The position numbers and the translations under genes were made by a program. Below, in pieces: positions 56,079 to 64,000 of a stretch of DNA of 64,000 nt. The notes under the pieces are model-generated. The model was not told the DNA's origin. It ran no database searches and worked only from the letters and a program-made list of their open reading frames with translations. This DNA is from Dehalobacter restrictus DSM 9455. GTDB lineage: Bacteria; Bacillota; Desulfitobacteriia; Desulfitobacteriales; Syntrophobotulaceae. Positions within the stretch are counted from its first letter, which is position 1. Each line of letters opens with the position of its first letter. Location of the stretch: contig NZ_CP007033.1 of assembly GCF_000512895.1 (NCBI RefSeq), forward strand, positions 1,723,001 through 1,787,000, in the 5' to 3' direction.

Positions 56079-57345
56079 TATCAACGACCTCCCTCGGATG
56101 AACGATTTGTCCGCATATGGCTGAAGCCGCAGCGACTGCCGGATTGCACAGGTATACTTCGCTTTCAGGATGACCCATCCGGCCTACAAAGTTCCTGTTT
56201 GTGGTGGACAGCGCCCGCTCACCTTTGGCCAGAATCCCCATATGGCCGCCCAGACATGGCCCGCAGGTCGGCGTACTGACTGCTGCTCCGGCTTCAATCA
56301 TGGTCTGAATCCAGCCGCGGCTCATCGCTTCAAGCAGGATATCCTGGGTGCCCGGGAAAATCAGGCAGCGGATATTCGGATGGATCTTCTTCCCTTTCAG
56401 AATCTTAGCCGTGATTTCGAGATCCTCAAGACGTCCGTTCGTACACGAGCCTATCACAACCTGATCTATTTTCAAACCCTTTGCTTCCTCCACCGATTTG
56501 GTGTTCTCCGGAAGATGCGGGAAAGCGATCTGCAGCGGAATATCTTCCGTGTCAAATTCGTAAACCTTCTCGTATACGGCATCCGGGTCGCTATGATAAA
56601 CTTTATAATCCCTTTTTGCCCTGGCTTTGACGTACGCCAGCGTAATCTCGTCCGGTTCAATGATCCCGGCCTTGCCGCCAGCCTCGATCGCCATATTGCA
56701 CATCGTCAGCCTGTTGTCCATAGAGAGTGCTTTGATGCCGTTTCCCGTAAATTCCATCGCTTTATAGCGGGCACCGTCAACGCCGATTTTGCCGATGATA
56801 TATAGAATCAGGTCTTTGCCGCCGACATACGGCTGGAACTTTGTGCCGTGAAAAACAAATTTCAAGGTCTCCGGAACTCTGAACCAGGCTTCGCCTGTGG
56901 CCATCCCGGCCGCGCAATCCGTACTGCCTACGCCGGTCGCAAACGCACCGAGTGCACCGTACGTGCAGGTATGGGAATCGGCGCCAATGATCAGGTCACC
57001 GGGAAGTACCACCCCCTGCTCCGGAAGCAGACAATGTTCGATGCCGACTCTTCCGGTATCCCAGTAATGTTTAACCTCATGTTTCCGGGCAAAGTCGCGA
57101 ACGATTTTGCATTGTTCCGCGGAGGCAATATCCTTGTTCGGGGTGAAATGGTCAGGTACCAGTGCAATTTTTTCTTTGTCGAATACCTTCTCAATTCCTA
57201 ATTTTTCAAACTCTTTGATCGCGACCGGAGCTGTAACATCATTGGATAAGACCACATCCAGTTTGGCATTGATGATTTCTCCGGGAACGACTTTATCTAC
57301 TCCGGCATGGGCTGCCAGAATTTTTTCGCTTATCGTCATACCCAT
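56071..57345 (-). CDS. leuC: 3-isopropylmalate dehydratase large subunit
   Basis: The protein has 424 aa from the ATG at 57345, nine bases after GGAGG; earlier in-frame TTGs overlap the site's spacing. The [4Fe-4S] cysteines are in VIGSCTNGR and [32 protein letters not shown] is conserved. It matches the 420-residue HACN subfamily that pairs with small LeuD. Confidence 0.97.
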   Translation of the reverse strand: MGMTISEKILAAHAGVDKVVPGEIINAKLDVVLSNDVTAPVAIKEFEKLGIEKVFDKEKIALVPDHFTPNKDIASAEQCKIVRDFARKHEVKHYWDTGRVGIEHCLLPEQGVVLPGDLIIGADSHTCTYGALGAFATGVGSTDCAAGMATGEAWFRVPETLKFVFHGTKFQPYVGGKDLILYIIGKIGVDGARYKAMEFTGNGIKALSMDNRLTMCNMAIEAGGKAGIIEPDEITLAYVKARAKRDYKVYHSDPDAVYEKVYEFDTEDIPLQIAFPHLPENTKSVEEAKGLKIDQVVIGSCTNGRLEDLEITAKILKGKKIHPNIRCLIFPGTQDILLEAMSRGWIQTMIEAGAAVSTPTCGPCLGGHMGILAKGERALSTTNRNFVGRMGHPESEVYLCNPAVAAASAICGQIVHPREVVDNG

Positions 57346-57471
57346 GGGCAACAACCTCCTTTTTCATGTGCTCCTTAACATTATCTCATCTCCGTAAACA
57401 TTCCGTACGCGCAGATGAGATAATAAGTATCCGCAATCATGCATCATCGCGGCCTGTTTTACCTCCAGTTA

Positions 57472-59007
57472 TCATCTTTGCTTCAGGCTGATCCAACCTT
57501 TACCGAGCGCCCTGTTGACAGCCTGGACATAGGCCTTGACGCTGGCCTCGATAATATCCGGACTGACACCCCGGCCGGCAACAGTGTGATCACCGAACGA
57601 AACCGTTACGGTTACTTCACCCTGAGAATCCTCGCCGACGTCAATTGCCTGTAACGAGAAATTCTGCAGTTTTCCTTCAATCCCGACAATTTTGTCGATT
57701 GCCTTATAGGCAGCCGCTACAGGGCCGTCACCATAAGCCGCTTTCGCCAGCTCATTATGATGCTCTTTCCCATCTTTCAGCTCTAGGCCAATCGTTGCCG
57801 TAGGCTTCAGGTTATTTCCGCTTAGAATCTGCCAGTAATTTAAGGCCAGTGTTTCCTCTGCCTCCTGCGTTTCAGCAAGCGCATAAAGATCAGCTTCCGT
57901 GATAATCTTTTTCTTCTCAGCAAGGATTTTGAAGTCTTCAAAAAGCTTCTCAAAGCGTTCTTCACTGACTTCAATGCTCAGGTCGTCCAGAGACTGTTTG
58001 ACCGCATGCCTCCCGGAATGTTTGCCGAGGACAATCGTATTCATGTCAAGTCCGATGGCATCCGGGGACATAATTTCATACGTACTACGTTCCTTCAGAA
58101 CCCCGTCCTGATGAATGCCTGATTCGTGCGCAAAAGCGTTCTTACCTACAATCGCTTTATTCGGCTGGACCCTCATACCGGACAGTCTGCTGACCAGACT
58201 GCTGGTCCGGGAAATCTCCCGGGTGATGATACCTGTCTCGACCCCATAAAGGTCTTTCCGGGTGTGCAGCGCCATGGCCAATTCTTCCAGCGCAGCATTC
58301 CCGGCCCGTTCTCCGAGGCCGTTGACCGCACATTCAATTTGATGAATACCTGCCTTGACTGCAGCCAGGGAATTCGCGACGGCCAATCCGAGATCATTAT
58401 GGCAGTGGACGCTGACTTTGACTTTTTCAATGCCATCGGTTTTGTCCATGATCGCCTTGACGAACTGAGCAAATTCTGCGGGCATCGCATACCCGACGGT
58501 ATCCGGAATGTTAATCACAGTAGCTCCGGCCTTAATGACCAGTGAGAATACCTTGGCCAGAAAATCCACATCGCTGCGGGACGCATCTTCAGCACTGAAT
58601 TCGACATCACTAACTTTGGATTTTGCCAGTTTGACCCCATAGACAGCGCGTTCCAACACCTCATCCGGTGTTTTTCTGAGCTTGTATTGCATATGAATCG
58701 GAGATGTCGCAATAAACGTATGGATTCGCGGGCTTTCCGCAATATGAATTGCCTCCCAGGCCCTTTCAATATCCTTAGATTCAGCTCTGGCAAGCGCAGC
58801 AATGGTCGTATTCCTGACTTTTTCGGCGATCAAAGATACAGCCTCAAAATCGCCCGGAGAAGTGATTGGAAAACCAGCTTCAATAACATCCACACCCAAT
58901 TTTTCCAGCTGACGGGCAATCTGCAGCTTCTCCTCCATATTCAGCGCAACGCCGGGAGACTGTTCCCCGTCCCGCAGCGTTGTGTCAAAAAATTCAATCC
59001 GTCTCAC
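57472..59007 (-). CDS. leuA: 2-isopropylmalate synthase
   Basis: The protein has 511 aa from the GTG at 59007. A GTG three codons earlier lies inside the AGGGGG ribosome site, whereas 59007 has ideal spacing and gives the family start [18 protein letters not shown]. Catalytic and metal motifs: [32 protein letters not shown]. The C-terminal regulatory domain (from about 390) mediates leucine feedback inhibition. The upstream gap of 500 bases holds P4 and P5. Confidence 0.96.
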   Translation of the reverse strand: MRRIEFFDTTLRDGEQSPGVALNMEEKLQIARQLEKLGVDVIEAGFPITSPGDFEAVSLIAEKVRNTTIAALARAESKDIERAWEAIHIAESPRIHTFIATSPIHMQYKLRKTPDEVLERAVYGVKLAKSKVSDVEFSAEDASRSDVDFLAKVFSLVIKAGATVINIPDTVGYAMPAEFAQFVKAIMDKTDGIEKVKVSVHCHNDLGLAVANSLAAVKAGIHQIECAVNGLGERAGNAALEELAMALHTRKDLYGVETGIITREISRTSSLVSRLSGMRVQPNKAIVGKNAFAHESGIHQDGVLKERSTYEIMSPDAIGLDMNTIVLGKHSGRHAVKQSLDDLSIEVSEERFEKLFEDFKILAEKKKIITEADLYALAETQEAEETLALNYWQILSGNNLKPTATIGLELKDGKEHHNELAKAAYGDGPVAAAYKAIDKIVGIEGKLQNFSLQAIDVGEDSQGEVTVTVSFGDHTVAGRGVSPDIIEASVKAYVQAVNRALGKGWISLKQR

Positions 59008-59064
59008 CCTATCCACCCCCTGCGCTTCGAATCAATTTTATACATAAAGATTTTTTCCGGGTAG

Positions 59065-59168
59065 GTCTCCGTAATATATCGCCGCTTACGGCAATTGAGC
59101 CCTCCTGGCTCAAAAAGCCGCGCTGCGCACTCCTTGCTCCGCTTACGCTGGCTATATATTACGGAGAC
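59065..59168. repeat. Long palindrome P4 (GTCTCC type)
   Basis: A 104-bp element with 15-bp perfect arms (GTCTCCGTAATATAT). Contains the side hairpin TGAGCC-CTCCT-GGCTCA and the shared core GCCGCGCTGCGCACTCCTTG. Confidence 0.86.
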
Positions 59169-59336
59169 TAATCTTTGGAATATATTTTAGTTATATTATT
59201 CTGAAAAATACATTGTTGGAATCGACATGCAAGTATAACATTCTAGAACACAGATTCTTTTAAAAAACCAAACATCTAAATTCTATATTCTGGAAAGAGT
59301 TAGCTTATAAAAACTGCTGTATCATACTTAAGATCA

Positions 59337-59442
59337 GTCTGGGGGCCACAGTTCCGCGACAAGCGAAGCACGGATTGCGCAGCGCGGCTATTTGAGCCAT
59401 GGAGGGCTCAATTTGCCGAAAGCGGTACTGTGGCCCCCAGAC
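59337..59442. repeat. Long palindrome P5 (GTCTGG type)
   Basis: A 106-bp element with 21-bp arms (GTCTGGGGGCCACAGTTCCG on the left) matching at 20 of 21. The core is reversed relative to P4. The side hairpin is TGAGCC-ATGGAG-GGCTCA. Confidence 0.86.
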
Positions 59443-59507
59443 CTACTTGAATATATTATTGTACCTGCGAACCTACTCAAATAGTCAAAATAGGGATTCG
59501 GCAGACT

Positions 59508-60503
59508 TTATTTCTTCTTCAGCCACGGCATCATGGAACGGAGTTCCTGACCGACTTTTTCAATTTTATGTTCGGCATCCCTGCGGGTCATGGCATTGAA
59601 GACCGGACGGCCAACCTGATTTTCGGAGAGCCATTTGCGGGCAAACTCCCCATTCTGGATTTCGGAAAGGACCTTCTTCATTTCCTTGCGGGTTTCTTCC
59701 GTAATGATGCGTCTGCCGACCATCAGATCCCCGTACTGGGCTGTATCGGAAACGGAGTAGCGCATCCGGCTGATTCCGCCTTCATACATCAGGTCGACAA
59801 TTAATTTCAATTCATGCAGACACTCAAAGTAAGCGATTTCCGGCTGATAACCGGCTTCTACAAGTGTATCAAAACCGGCGCGGACCAATTCGGACGCACC
59901 GCCGCAAAGTACTGCCTGTTCACCGAATAAATCGGTTTCGGTCTCTTCAGCAAACGTGGTTTCAATCAGCCCTGTGCGGGTACAGCCGATCCCTTTGGCA
60001 TAAGCGAGACCGATCTGATGCGCATTACCGGTAGCATCCTGATAGACGGCGATCAGTCCCGGAGTTCCTGCGCCCTCAGTGTAAGTCCGGCGCACCAGAT
60101 GTCCCGGGCTCTTCGGAGCGATCATGATCACATCGACATTAGCCGGCGGCACGATTTGACCAAAGTGAATGTTAAAACCGTGTGAAAAACAGAGTACTTT
60201 GCCCGCAGTGAGCGATGGTTCGATTTCTTCCCGGTAGATCCTGCTCTGGGTCTCATCAGGCAGAAGGATTTGAATCAGGTCCGCTTTGGCTGCGGCTTCA
60301 GCGACTGTCATCACCGTCAGACCGGCTTCTTCGGCTTCTTTCCATCTCGGGCTGTTTTTACGCAAGCCCACAATCACGTTCAAACCGGAATCTTTAAGGT
60401 TTTGGGATTGAGCATGACCCTGGCTTCCCCAACCCATTACCGCAATCGTTTTTCCTTTCAGCAGTCCCATATCAGCATCTTGATCATAATACATTTTAGC
60501 CAT
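59508..60503 (-). CDS. ilvC: Ketol-acid reductoisomerase
   Basis: The protein has 331 aa, class I length. The NADP-binding loop is [20 protein letters not shown]. Metal ligands sit in the knotted C-terminal domain ([28 protein letters not shown]). It converts acetolactate to dihydroxyisovalerate. It follows ilvN by 75 bases. Confidence 0.97.
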   Translation of the reverse strand: MAKMYYDQDADMGLLKGKTIAVMGWGSQGHAQSQNLKDSGLNVIVGLRKNSPRWKEAEEAGLTVMTVAEAAAKADLIQILLPDETQSRIYREEIEPSLTAGKVLCFSHGFNIHFGQIVPPANVDVIMIAPKSPGHLVRRTYTEGAGTPGLIAVYQDATGNAHQIGLAYAKGIGCTRTGLIETTFAEETETDLFGEQAVLCGGASELVRAGFDTLVEAGYQPEIAYFECLHELKLIVDLMYEGGISRMRYSVSDTAQYGDLMVGRRIITEETRKEMKKVLSEIQNGEFARKWLSENQVGRPVFNAMTRRDAEHKIEKVGQELRSMMPWLKKK

Positions 60504-60578
60504 GTTATTTACTCTCCTTATTCATTATTTATTTAAGTGAAAATTTATTAGTAAAGCATCTATCAGTCGCTTACCGTA

Positions 60579-61058
60579 TTAATTATCAGATCGGGCAATC
60601 ACAATTTTACCGGTTCTGACAAGTTCGAGAATGCCGTAAGATCGCATCGTTCTGACAAACGCATCGATCTTATCTTCATCCCCGGTAAGCTCGATCGTTA
60701 GGTTATTTTTGCCCATATCAACGACTCTGCCCCTGAAGATGTCTACCGTTTGGAGTACTTCGAGCCGGGTATCCGATTTAACCTTGACCCGGATCAGGGC
60801 CAGCTCCCTGTTCACCACGGACTCCTGGCTCAGATTGGTCACCTTATGGACGACAACCAATTTATGCAGCTGCTTGGTGACCTGTTCAATGACCTGGCTG
60901 TCACCCTCGACCACGATCGTCATCATGGAAAGGTCCGGATTTTCAGTCTGACATACCGTCAGGCTGTAGATATTGTAGCCCCGCCGGGAAAACAGGCCTG
61001 ATACCCTTGCCAGGACCCCCGGATCATTTTCAACCATTACTGCGAGTGTATGCAGCAT
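60579..61058 (-). CDS. ilvN: Acetolactate synthase small subunit, copy 2
   Basis: The protein has 159 aa. N-terminal ACT domain (LAVMVENDPGVLARVSGLFSRRGYN) and IlvH-type C-terminal domain (ELTGDEDKIDAFVRTMRSY). Its ATG overlaps the ilvB stop (TAATG). It is the regulatory partner of the adjacent ilvB. Confidence 0.96.
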   Translation of the reverse strand: MLHTLAVMVENDPGVLARVSGLFSRRGYNIYSLTVCQTENPDLSMMTIVVEGDSQVIEQVTKQLHKLVVVHKVTNLSQESVVNRELALIRVKVKSDTRLEVLQTVDIFRGRVVDMGKNNLTIELTGDEDKIDAFVRTMRSYGILELVRTGKIVIARSDN

Positions 61059-62809
61059 TATTCCTTCCCCTCCAGTATCTCGGTAATTCCCTGACCGGCA
61101 GGAACAAAAGGAAGTACAACTTCATCCGGTGAGATCGTGAAATCCAGCAAAAACGGTCCGGGCGTTGCAACAGCTTCCTTCAAGGCGTCTTCAACTTGAT
61201 CGGCCTGCTCGACTCTGCGCCCTTTGATCCCGTAGGCGTCGGCAAGCTTTACAAAATCGGGATTGGCATCCAGCTGGATTTGGCTGAAACGCTCGTTAAA
61301 GAGCATTTTTTGCATCTGCCTAACCATGCCTAAAACCCCGTTATTCATCAGGACTATTTTTACGGGAAGGTGATATTGGACCGCAGTGGCGAGCTCATGG
61401 ATGCTCATTTGTAAAGAACCGTCTCCGGTAACCAGAAAGACCAGACTGTCCGGTTTCGCAAACTGGGCGCCGATCACAGCCGGAAGACCAAAACCCATCG
61501 TTCCCAGACCCGCACTGGTAATAAAATGTCTTTCTTGATTAATCGGACAGAATTGAGCCGCCCACATTTGGTGCTGTCCGACATCTGTTACCACGATCGC
61601 TTCTTCCCCGCTGATTTTCCCCATCGCTTCCAAAATCGTCTGCGGATTGAGGCGGCCATCCTGCTCATAGCTTAACGGGTATTCCTTTTGCCAGCTCCTG
61701 AGTTCGTTCCACCAATCCTGAATGGCCGGCGGATTGATTTTGGTAAGGAACTCTTCCAGGACAAGTCTGGCATCTCCGACAATCGGGATATGTGCCCGGA
61801 TGACTTTGCCGATCTCGGCAGGATCGATGTCAATATGAATGACTTTCGCCTTCGTGGCAAAACGGTGCTTCAGCCCGCTCGTGACCCTGTCGTCAAAGCG
61901 GACACCGATCGCAATCAGTAAATCACACGCATCTACGGCAAGATTGGCAGTAATGGTCCCATGCATTCCGACCATCCCTAAATGATTCGGATGTTTGGAT
62001 GGGACACTGCCAATGCCCATCAGGGTCGTGACCACAGGAAGATTGGTTTTTTCGAGTACTTCCTGAAGAATCTTGCCGGCTCCGGAGGTTATGACGCCTC
62101 CCCCGGCATAAACAACCGGTTTTTTGCTTTGGGCCAGTGCTCTGGCTGCTTCAGAAATCTGACCGGGATTTCCCTTGGTAAAAAATTTATAGCTTTTCAG
62201 CGCCACTTTGGACGGATAAGGCTCATTGACCTCTGCTGCCATAATATTCTTCGGCAGATCGATCAGGACCGGACCCGGGCGGCCTGTACTCGCAATATAA
62301 AACGCTTCTTTCACAATACGCGGGATATCCCTAGCATCTTTAACCAGATAGGAATGCTTCGTTATCGGCATCGTGATCCCCGTAATGTCAACTTCCTGAA
62401 AAGAATCTGTCCCCAACAGATGGGTCGATACCTGACCGGTTAAGATCACAAGCGGGATGGAATCCATATACGCATTTGCAATTCCCGTGACCATATTGGC
62501 GGCTCCCGGACCTGAGGTAGCCAGACAGACACCCACCTTGCCACTGACCCGTGCGTAGGCATCGGCGGCATGAACAGCACTCTGCTCATGTCTTGGCAGG
62601 ATATGACGGATCGAGCTGTCCAGAAGCGCATCATACAGTGCTAGCAAAGATCCGCCGGGATACCCGAAGATCAGCTCTACCCCCTCCTGGTCCAGTACAT
62701 CGAGCAGCGCTTTGGCGCCATTATAATTATCCAAAGCAAGACTTTCTTCGTCTTCCCAGGTAATTTCAGGGTCTCTGGCTATTAAGGCGTCTTCTTTGGA
62801 CTTATCCAT
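61058..62809 (-). CDS. ilvB: Acetolactate synthase large subunit, copy 2
   Basis: The protein has 583 aa. It has the ThDP glutamate in RHEQSAVHAADAYARVSG, the FAD-binding domain, and GDGSLQM...NN at the ThDP/Mg site. A 30-residue acidic N-terminal extension distinguishes it from copy 1. It lies in the biosynthetic ilv-leu operon, so it is probably the anabolic enzyme. It follows the ilvD stop with AAGGAGGAATGA. Confidence 0.97.
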   Translation of the reverse strand: MDKSKEDALIARDPEITWEDEESLALDNYNGAKALLDVLDQEGVELIFGYPGGSLLALYDALLDSSIRHILPRHEQSAVHAADAYARVSGKVGVCLATSGPGAANMVTGIANAYMDSIPLVILTGQVSTHLLGTDSFQEVDITGITMPITKHSYLVKDARDIPRIVKEAFYIASTGRPGPVLIDLPKNIMAAEVNEPYPSKVALKSYKFFTKGNPGQISEAARALAQSKKPVVYAGGGVITSGAGKILQEVLEKTNLPVVTTLMGIGSVPSKHPNHLGMVGMHGTITANLAVDACDLLIAIGVRFDDRVTSGLKHRFATKAKVIHIDIDPAEIGKVIRAHIPIVGDARLVLEEFLTKINPPAIQDWWNELRSWQKEYPLSYEQDGRLNPQTILEAMGKISGEEAIVVTDVGQHQMWAAQFCPINQERHFITSAGLGTMGFGLPAVIGAQFAKPDSLVFLVTGDGSLQMSIHELATAVQYHLPVKIVLMNNGVLGMVRQMQKMLFNERFSQIQLDANPDFVKLADAYGIKGRRVEQADQVEDALKEAVATPGPFLLDFTISPDEVVLPFVPAGQGITEILEGKE

Positions 62810-62813
62810 TCAT

Positions 62814-64000
62814 TCATTCCTCCTTGACTGTCCGGAAAGCTGCTCCTTTATTGGCCGACTGGGCAAATTGGACGTAACGTCCCAGATATCCTGTCCGGCC
62901 TGCTACTTTATACACTTTCTCCAACCCTTTTTTGGGGTCAAAGCTGTTTCTTCTTTCTGCTTTTTCAGATTCGGGCAGAAGCCAGTCAATGGTCCGTTTT
63001 TCTAAATCAATCCGAACCATATCGCCGTTCTCTACGAACGCAATCTCCCCGCCGAGCGCTGCTTCCGGAGAAATGTGCCCGATCGAAAGTCCGCGGCTGC
63101 CTCCGGAAAAACGTCCGTCCGTCAACAGTGCCACGGAAGAATCAAGGCCCATTCCCGCTAGGGTTGCTGTTGGTCCGAGCATCTCTCGCATACCAGGCCC
63201 GCCCTTCGGTCCTTCATAGCGGATAATCACGACATCGCCTTCTTTGATCACGCCGCTGCGGATCGCTTCCGCCGCCAGGTCTTCTCCGTCGTAGACCTTG
63301 GCCGCGCCCTCGAAGACAATATCTCTGTTCGCCAGCGCACCTACTTTGATCACGGCTCCTTCCGGCGCCAGGTTACCAAACAGGACACAGAGTCCGCCTT
63401 TGGCAGAGTACGGATCAGTTAGCGGCCGAATCACACTCGGATTTTTGACAACCGCGCTGCTTAGTCTTTCCGCCATGGTACTGCCGGAAACTGTCATCCC
63501 GGAACCATCAATCAAACCGGCATCCAGCAAGCTCTTCAAAACGGCACTGATCCCGCCTGCTTCATTGACTTCGACGAGATAATGCCCGTTCACCGCCGGA
63601 CTCAGTTTGCAAATCTGAGGGGTCCGGTCACTGATCGCATTGATCTCGGCCAGGTCAAATTCTATTTCTCCTTCAAACGCAATCGCAGGCAGATGAAGGA
63701 TGGTATTGGTTGAACACCCCAACGCCATATCGGCGGCAACGCCGTTCCTGATTGAAGTGCTCGTTACGATATCACGCGGCCGGATATTGTCCCGCAGCAG
63801 GTTCATAACCTGATAGCCGGTTTCTTTGGCCAAGCGTATTCTCTCGGAATAGACGGCCGGTATCGTACCATTGCCGGGCAAGGCCATGCCGATGACCTCT
63901 GTCAGGCAGTTCATGGAGTTTGCCGTAAACATCCCGGCACAGGAACCACAGGTTGGGCACGCATTCTGTTCGAGGCCCTGAAGCCACTCCTGGCTTTCCT
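62814..64000 (-). CDS. ilvD: Dihydroxy-acid dehydratase (5' end beyond window)
   Basis: The open frame continues past base 64000, so about the first third of the protein is missing. The visible part includes the cluster motif CPTCGSCAGMFTANSMN, GCSTNTILHLPA, YEGPKGGPGM and the catalytic TDGRFSGGSRG. It dehydrates dihydroxyisovalerate and dihydroxymethylvalerate. It is upstream of ilvB in the same operon; any leader lies outside the window. Confidence 0.97.
   Translation of the reverse strand, partial: ESQEWLQGLEQNACPTCGSCAGMFTANSMNCLTEVIGMALPGNGTIPAVYSERIRLAKETGYQVMNLLRDNIRPRDIVTSTSIRNGVAADMALGCSTNTILHLPAIAFEGEIEFDLAEINAISDRTPQICKLSPAVNGHYLVEVNEAGGISAVLKSLLDAGLIDGSGMTVSGSTMAERLSSAVVKNPSVIRPLTDPYSAKGGLCVLFGNLAPEGAVIKVGALANRDIVFEGAAKVYDGEDLAAEAIRSGVIKEGDVVIIRYEGPKGGPGMREMLGPTATLAGMGLDSSVALLTDGRFSGGSRGLSIGHISPEAALGGEIAFVENGDMVRIDLEKRTIDWLLPESEKAERRNSFDPKKGLEKVYKVAGRTGYLGRYVQFAQSANKGAAFRTVKEE

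Larger units (their letters stand above)
59008..59507. other. Gene-free ilvC-leuA gap holding P4 and P5
   Basis: No gene is supported in these 500 bases. P5 lies 66 bases after the ilvC stop and P4 58 bases before the leuA start, separated by 168 AT-rich bases. The arrangement copies the ruvA-ruvB gap. No T-box and no clear promoter are visible. Confidence 0.6.

Noticed and set aside
21017-59442. P1-P5 as ordinary Rho-independent terminators
   Set aside because: None has a T-run on either side, three precede start codons, and their complexity and shared core exceed a simple hairpin.

Overview
The window reads as the chromosome of an anaerobic, spore-forming clostridial Firmicute close to Desulfitobacterium or Dehalobacter (Peptococcaceae sensu lato). 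Reasons: strong GGAGG ribosome sites with ATG/GTG/TTG starts, a SpoIID-type sporulation protein, a proline T-box, a Tat-exported selenocysteine formate dehydrogenase, an NAD(P)-linked [FeFe] hydrogenase, and the gene order hemZ-MBL-dtd-rel-recJ / secF-secD-yajC-tgt-queA-spoIID-ruvB-ruvA-ruvC-yebC. The genus is an inference. Almost every gene is on the minus strand, so operons read from high to low coordinates.

Layout. 1-12.9 kb: hemZ (cut by the window start), a metallo-beta-lactamase-fold hydrolase, dtd, bifunctional rel, recJ, LapA-like and other membrane proteins, a first acetolactate synthase (ilvB-ilvN) and a second MBL-fold protein. 13.1-23.5 kb: protein export (secF, secD, yajC), queuosine synthesis (tgt, queA), spoIID, Holliday junction processing (ruvB, ruvA, ruvC) and yebC. 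23.6-29.0 kb: a respiratory formate dehydrogenase operon (Sec-containing catalytic subunit, FeS subunit, cytochrome b subunit, FdhE). 29.3-34.5 kb: hypF and an SsuABC-type ABC transporter. 34.7-40.1 kb: a three-gene [FeFe] hydrogenase whose NuoF-like subunit carries a GltD-like flavoprotein at its C-terminus. 40.7-45.3 kb: proA, proB and proC behind a proline T-box, then uppP. 54.5-64 kb: the branched-chain amino acid cluster ilvD-ilvB-ilvN-ilvC-leuA-leuC-leuD-leuB, with ilvD cut by the window end.

45.4-54.4 kb is an AT-rich accessory island: a tiny plus-strand peptide unit, a rifamycin ADP-ribosyltransferase, small lipoproteins and membrane proteins, a PIN/AbrB toxin-antitoxin pair, an intact IS1182-family element, a GNAT-like acetyltransferase and a two-gene DUF5343/HEPN unit. 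Between these genes lie four related imperfect palindromes of 75-77 bp (A-D), each bounded by AAC...GTT on the minus strand. Three of them start 33-63 bp after a stop codon. This looks like an integron gene-cassette array without an integrase (CALIN-like), which would be unusual in this phylum. It is the most interesting candidate system here.

A second repeat layer runs through both core and accessory regions. Five long cruciform-like palindromes (P1-P5) share a core; four of them form two inverted pairs, placed identically in the ruvA-ruvB and ilvC-leuA gaps. Smaller hairpins with different stems share the loop ATCCAT (or a TCC variant). The IS1182 element appears to have landed in one such loop.
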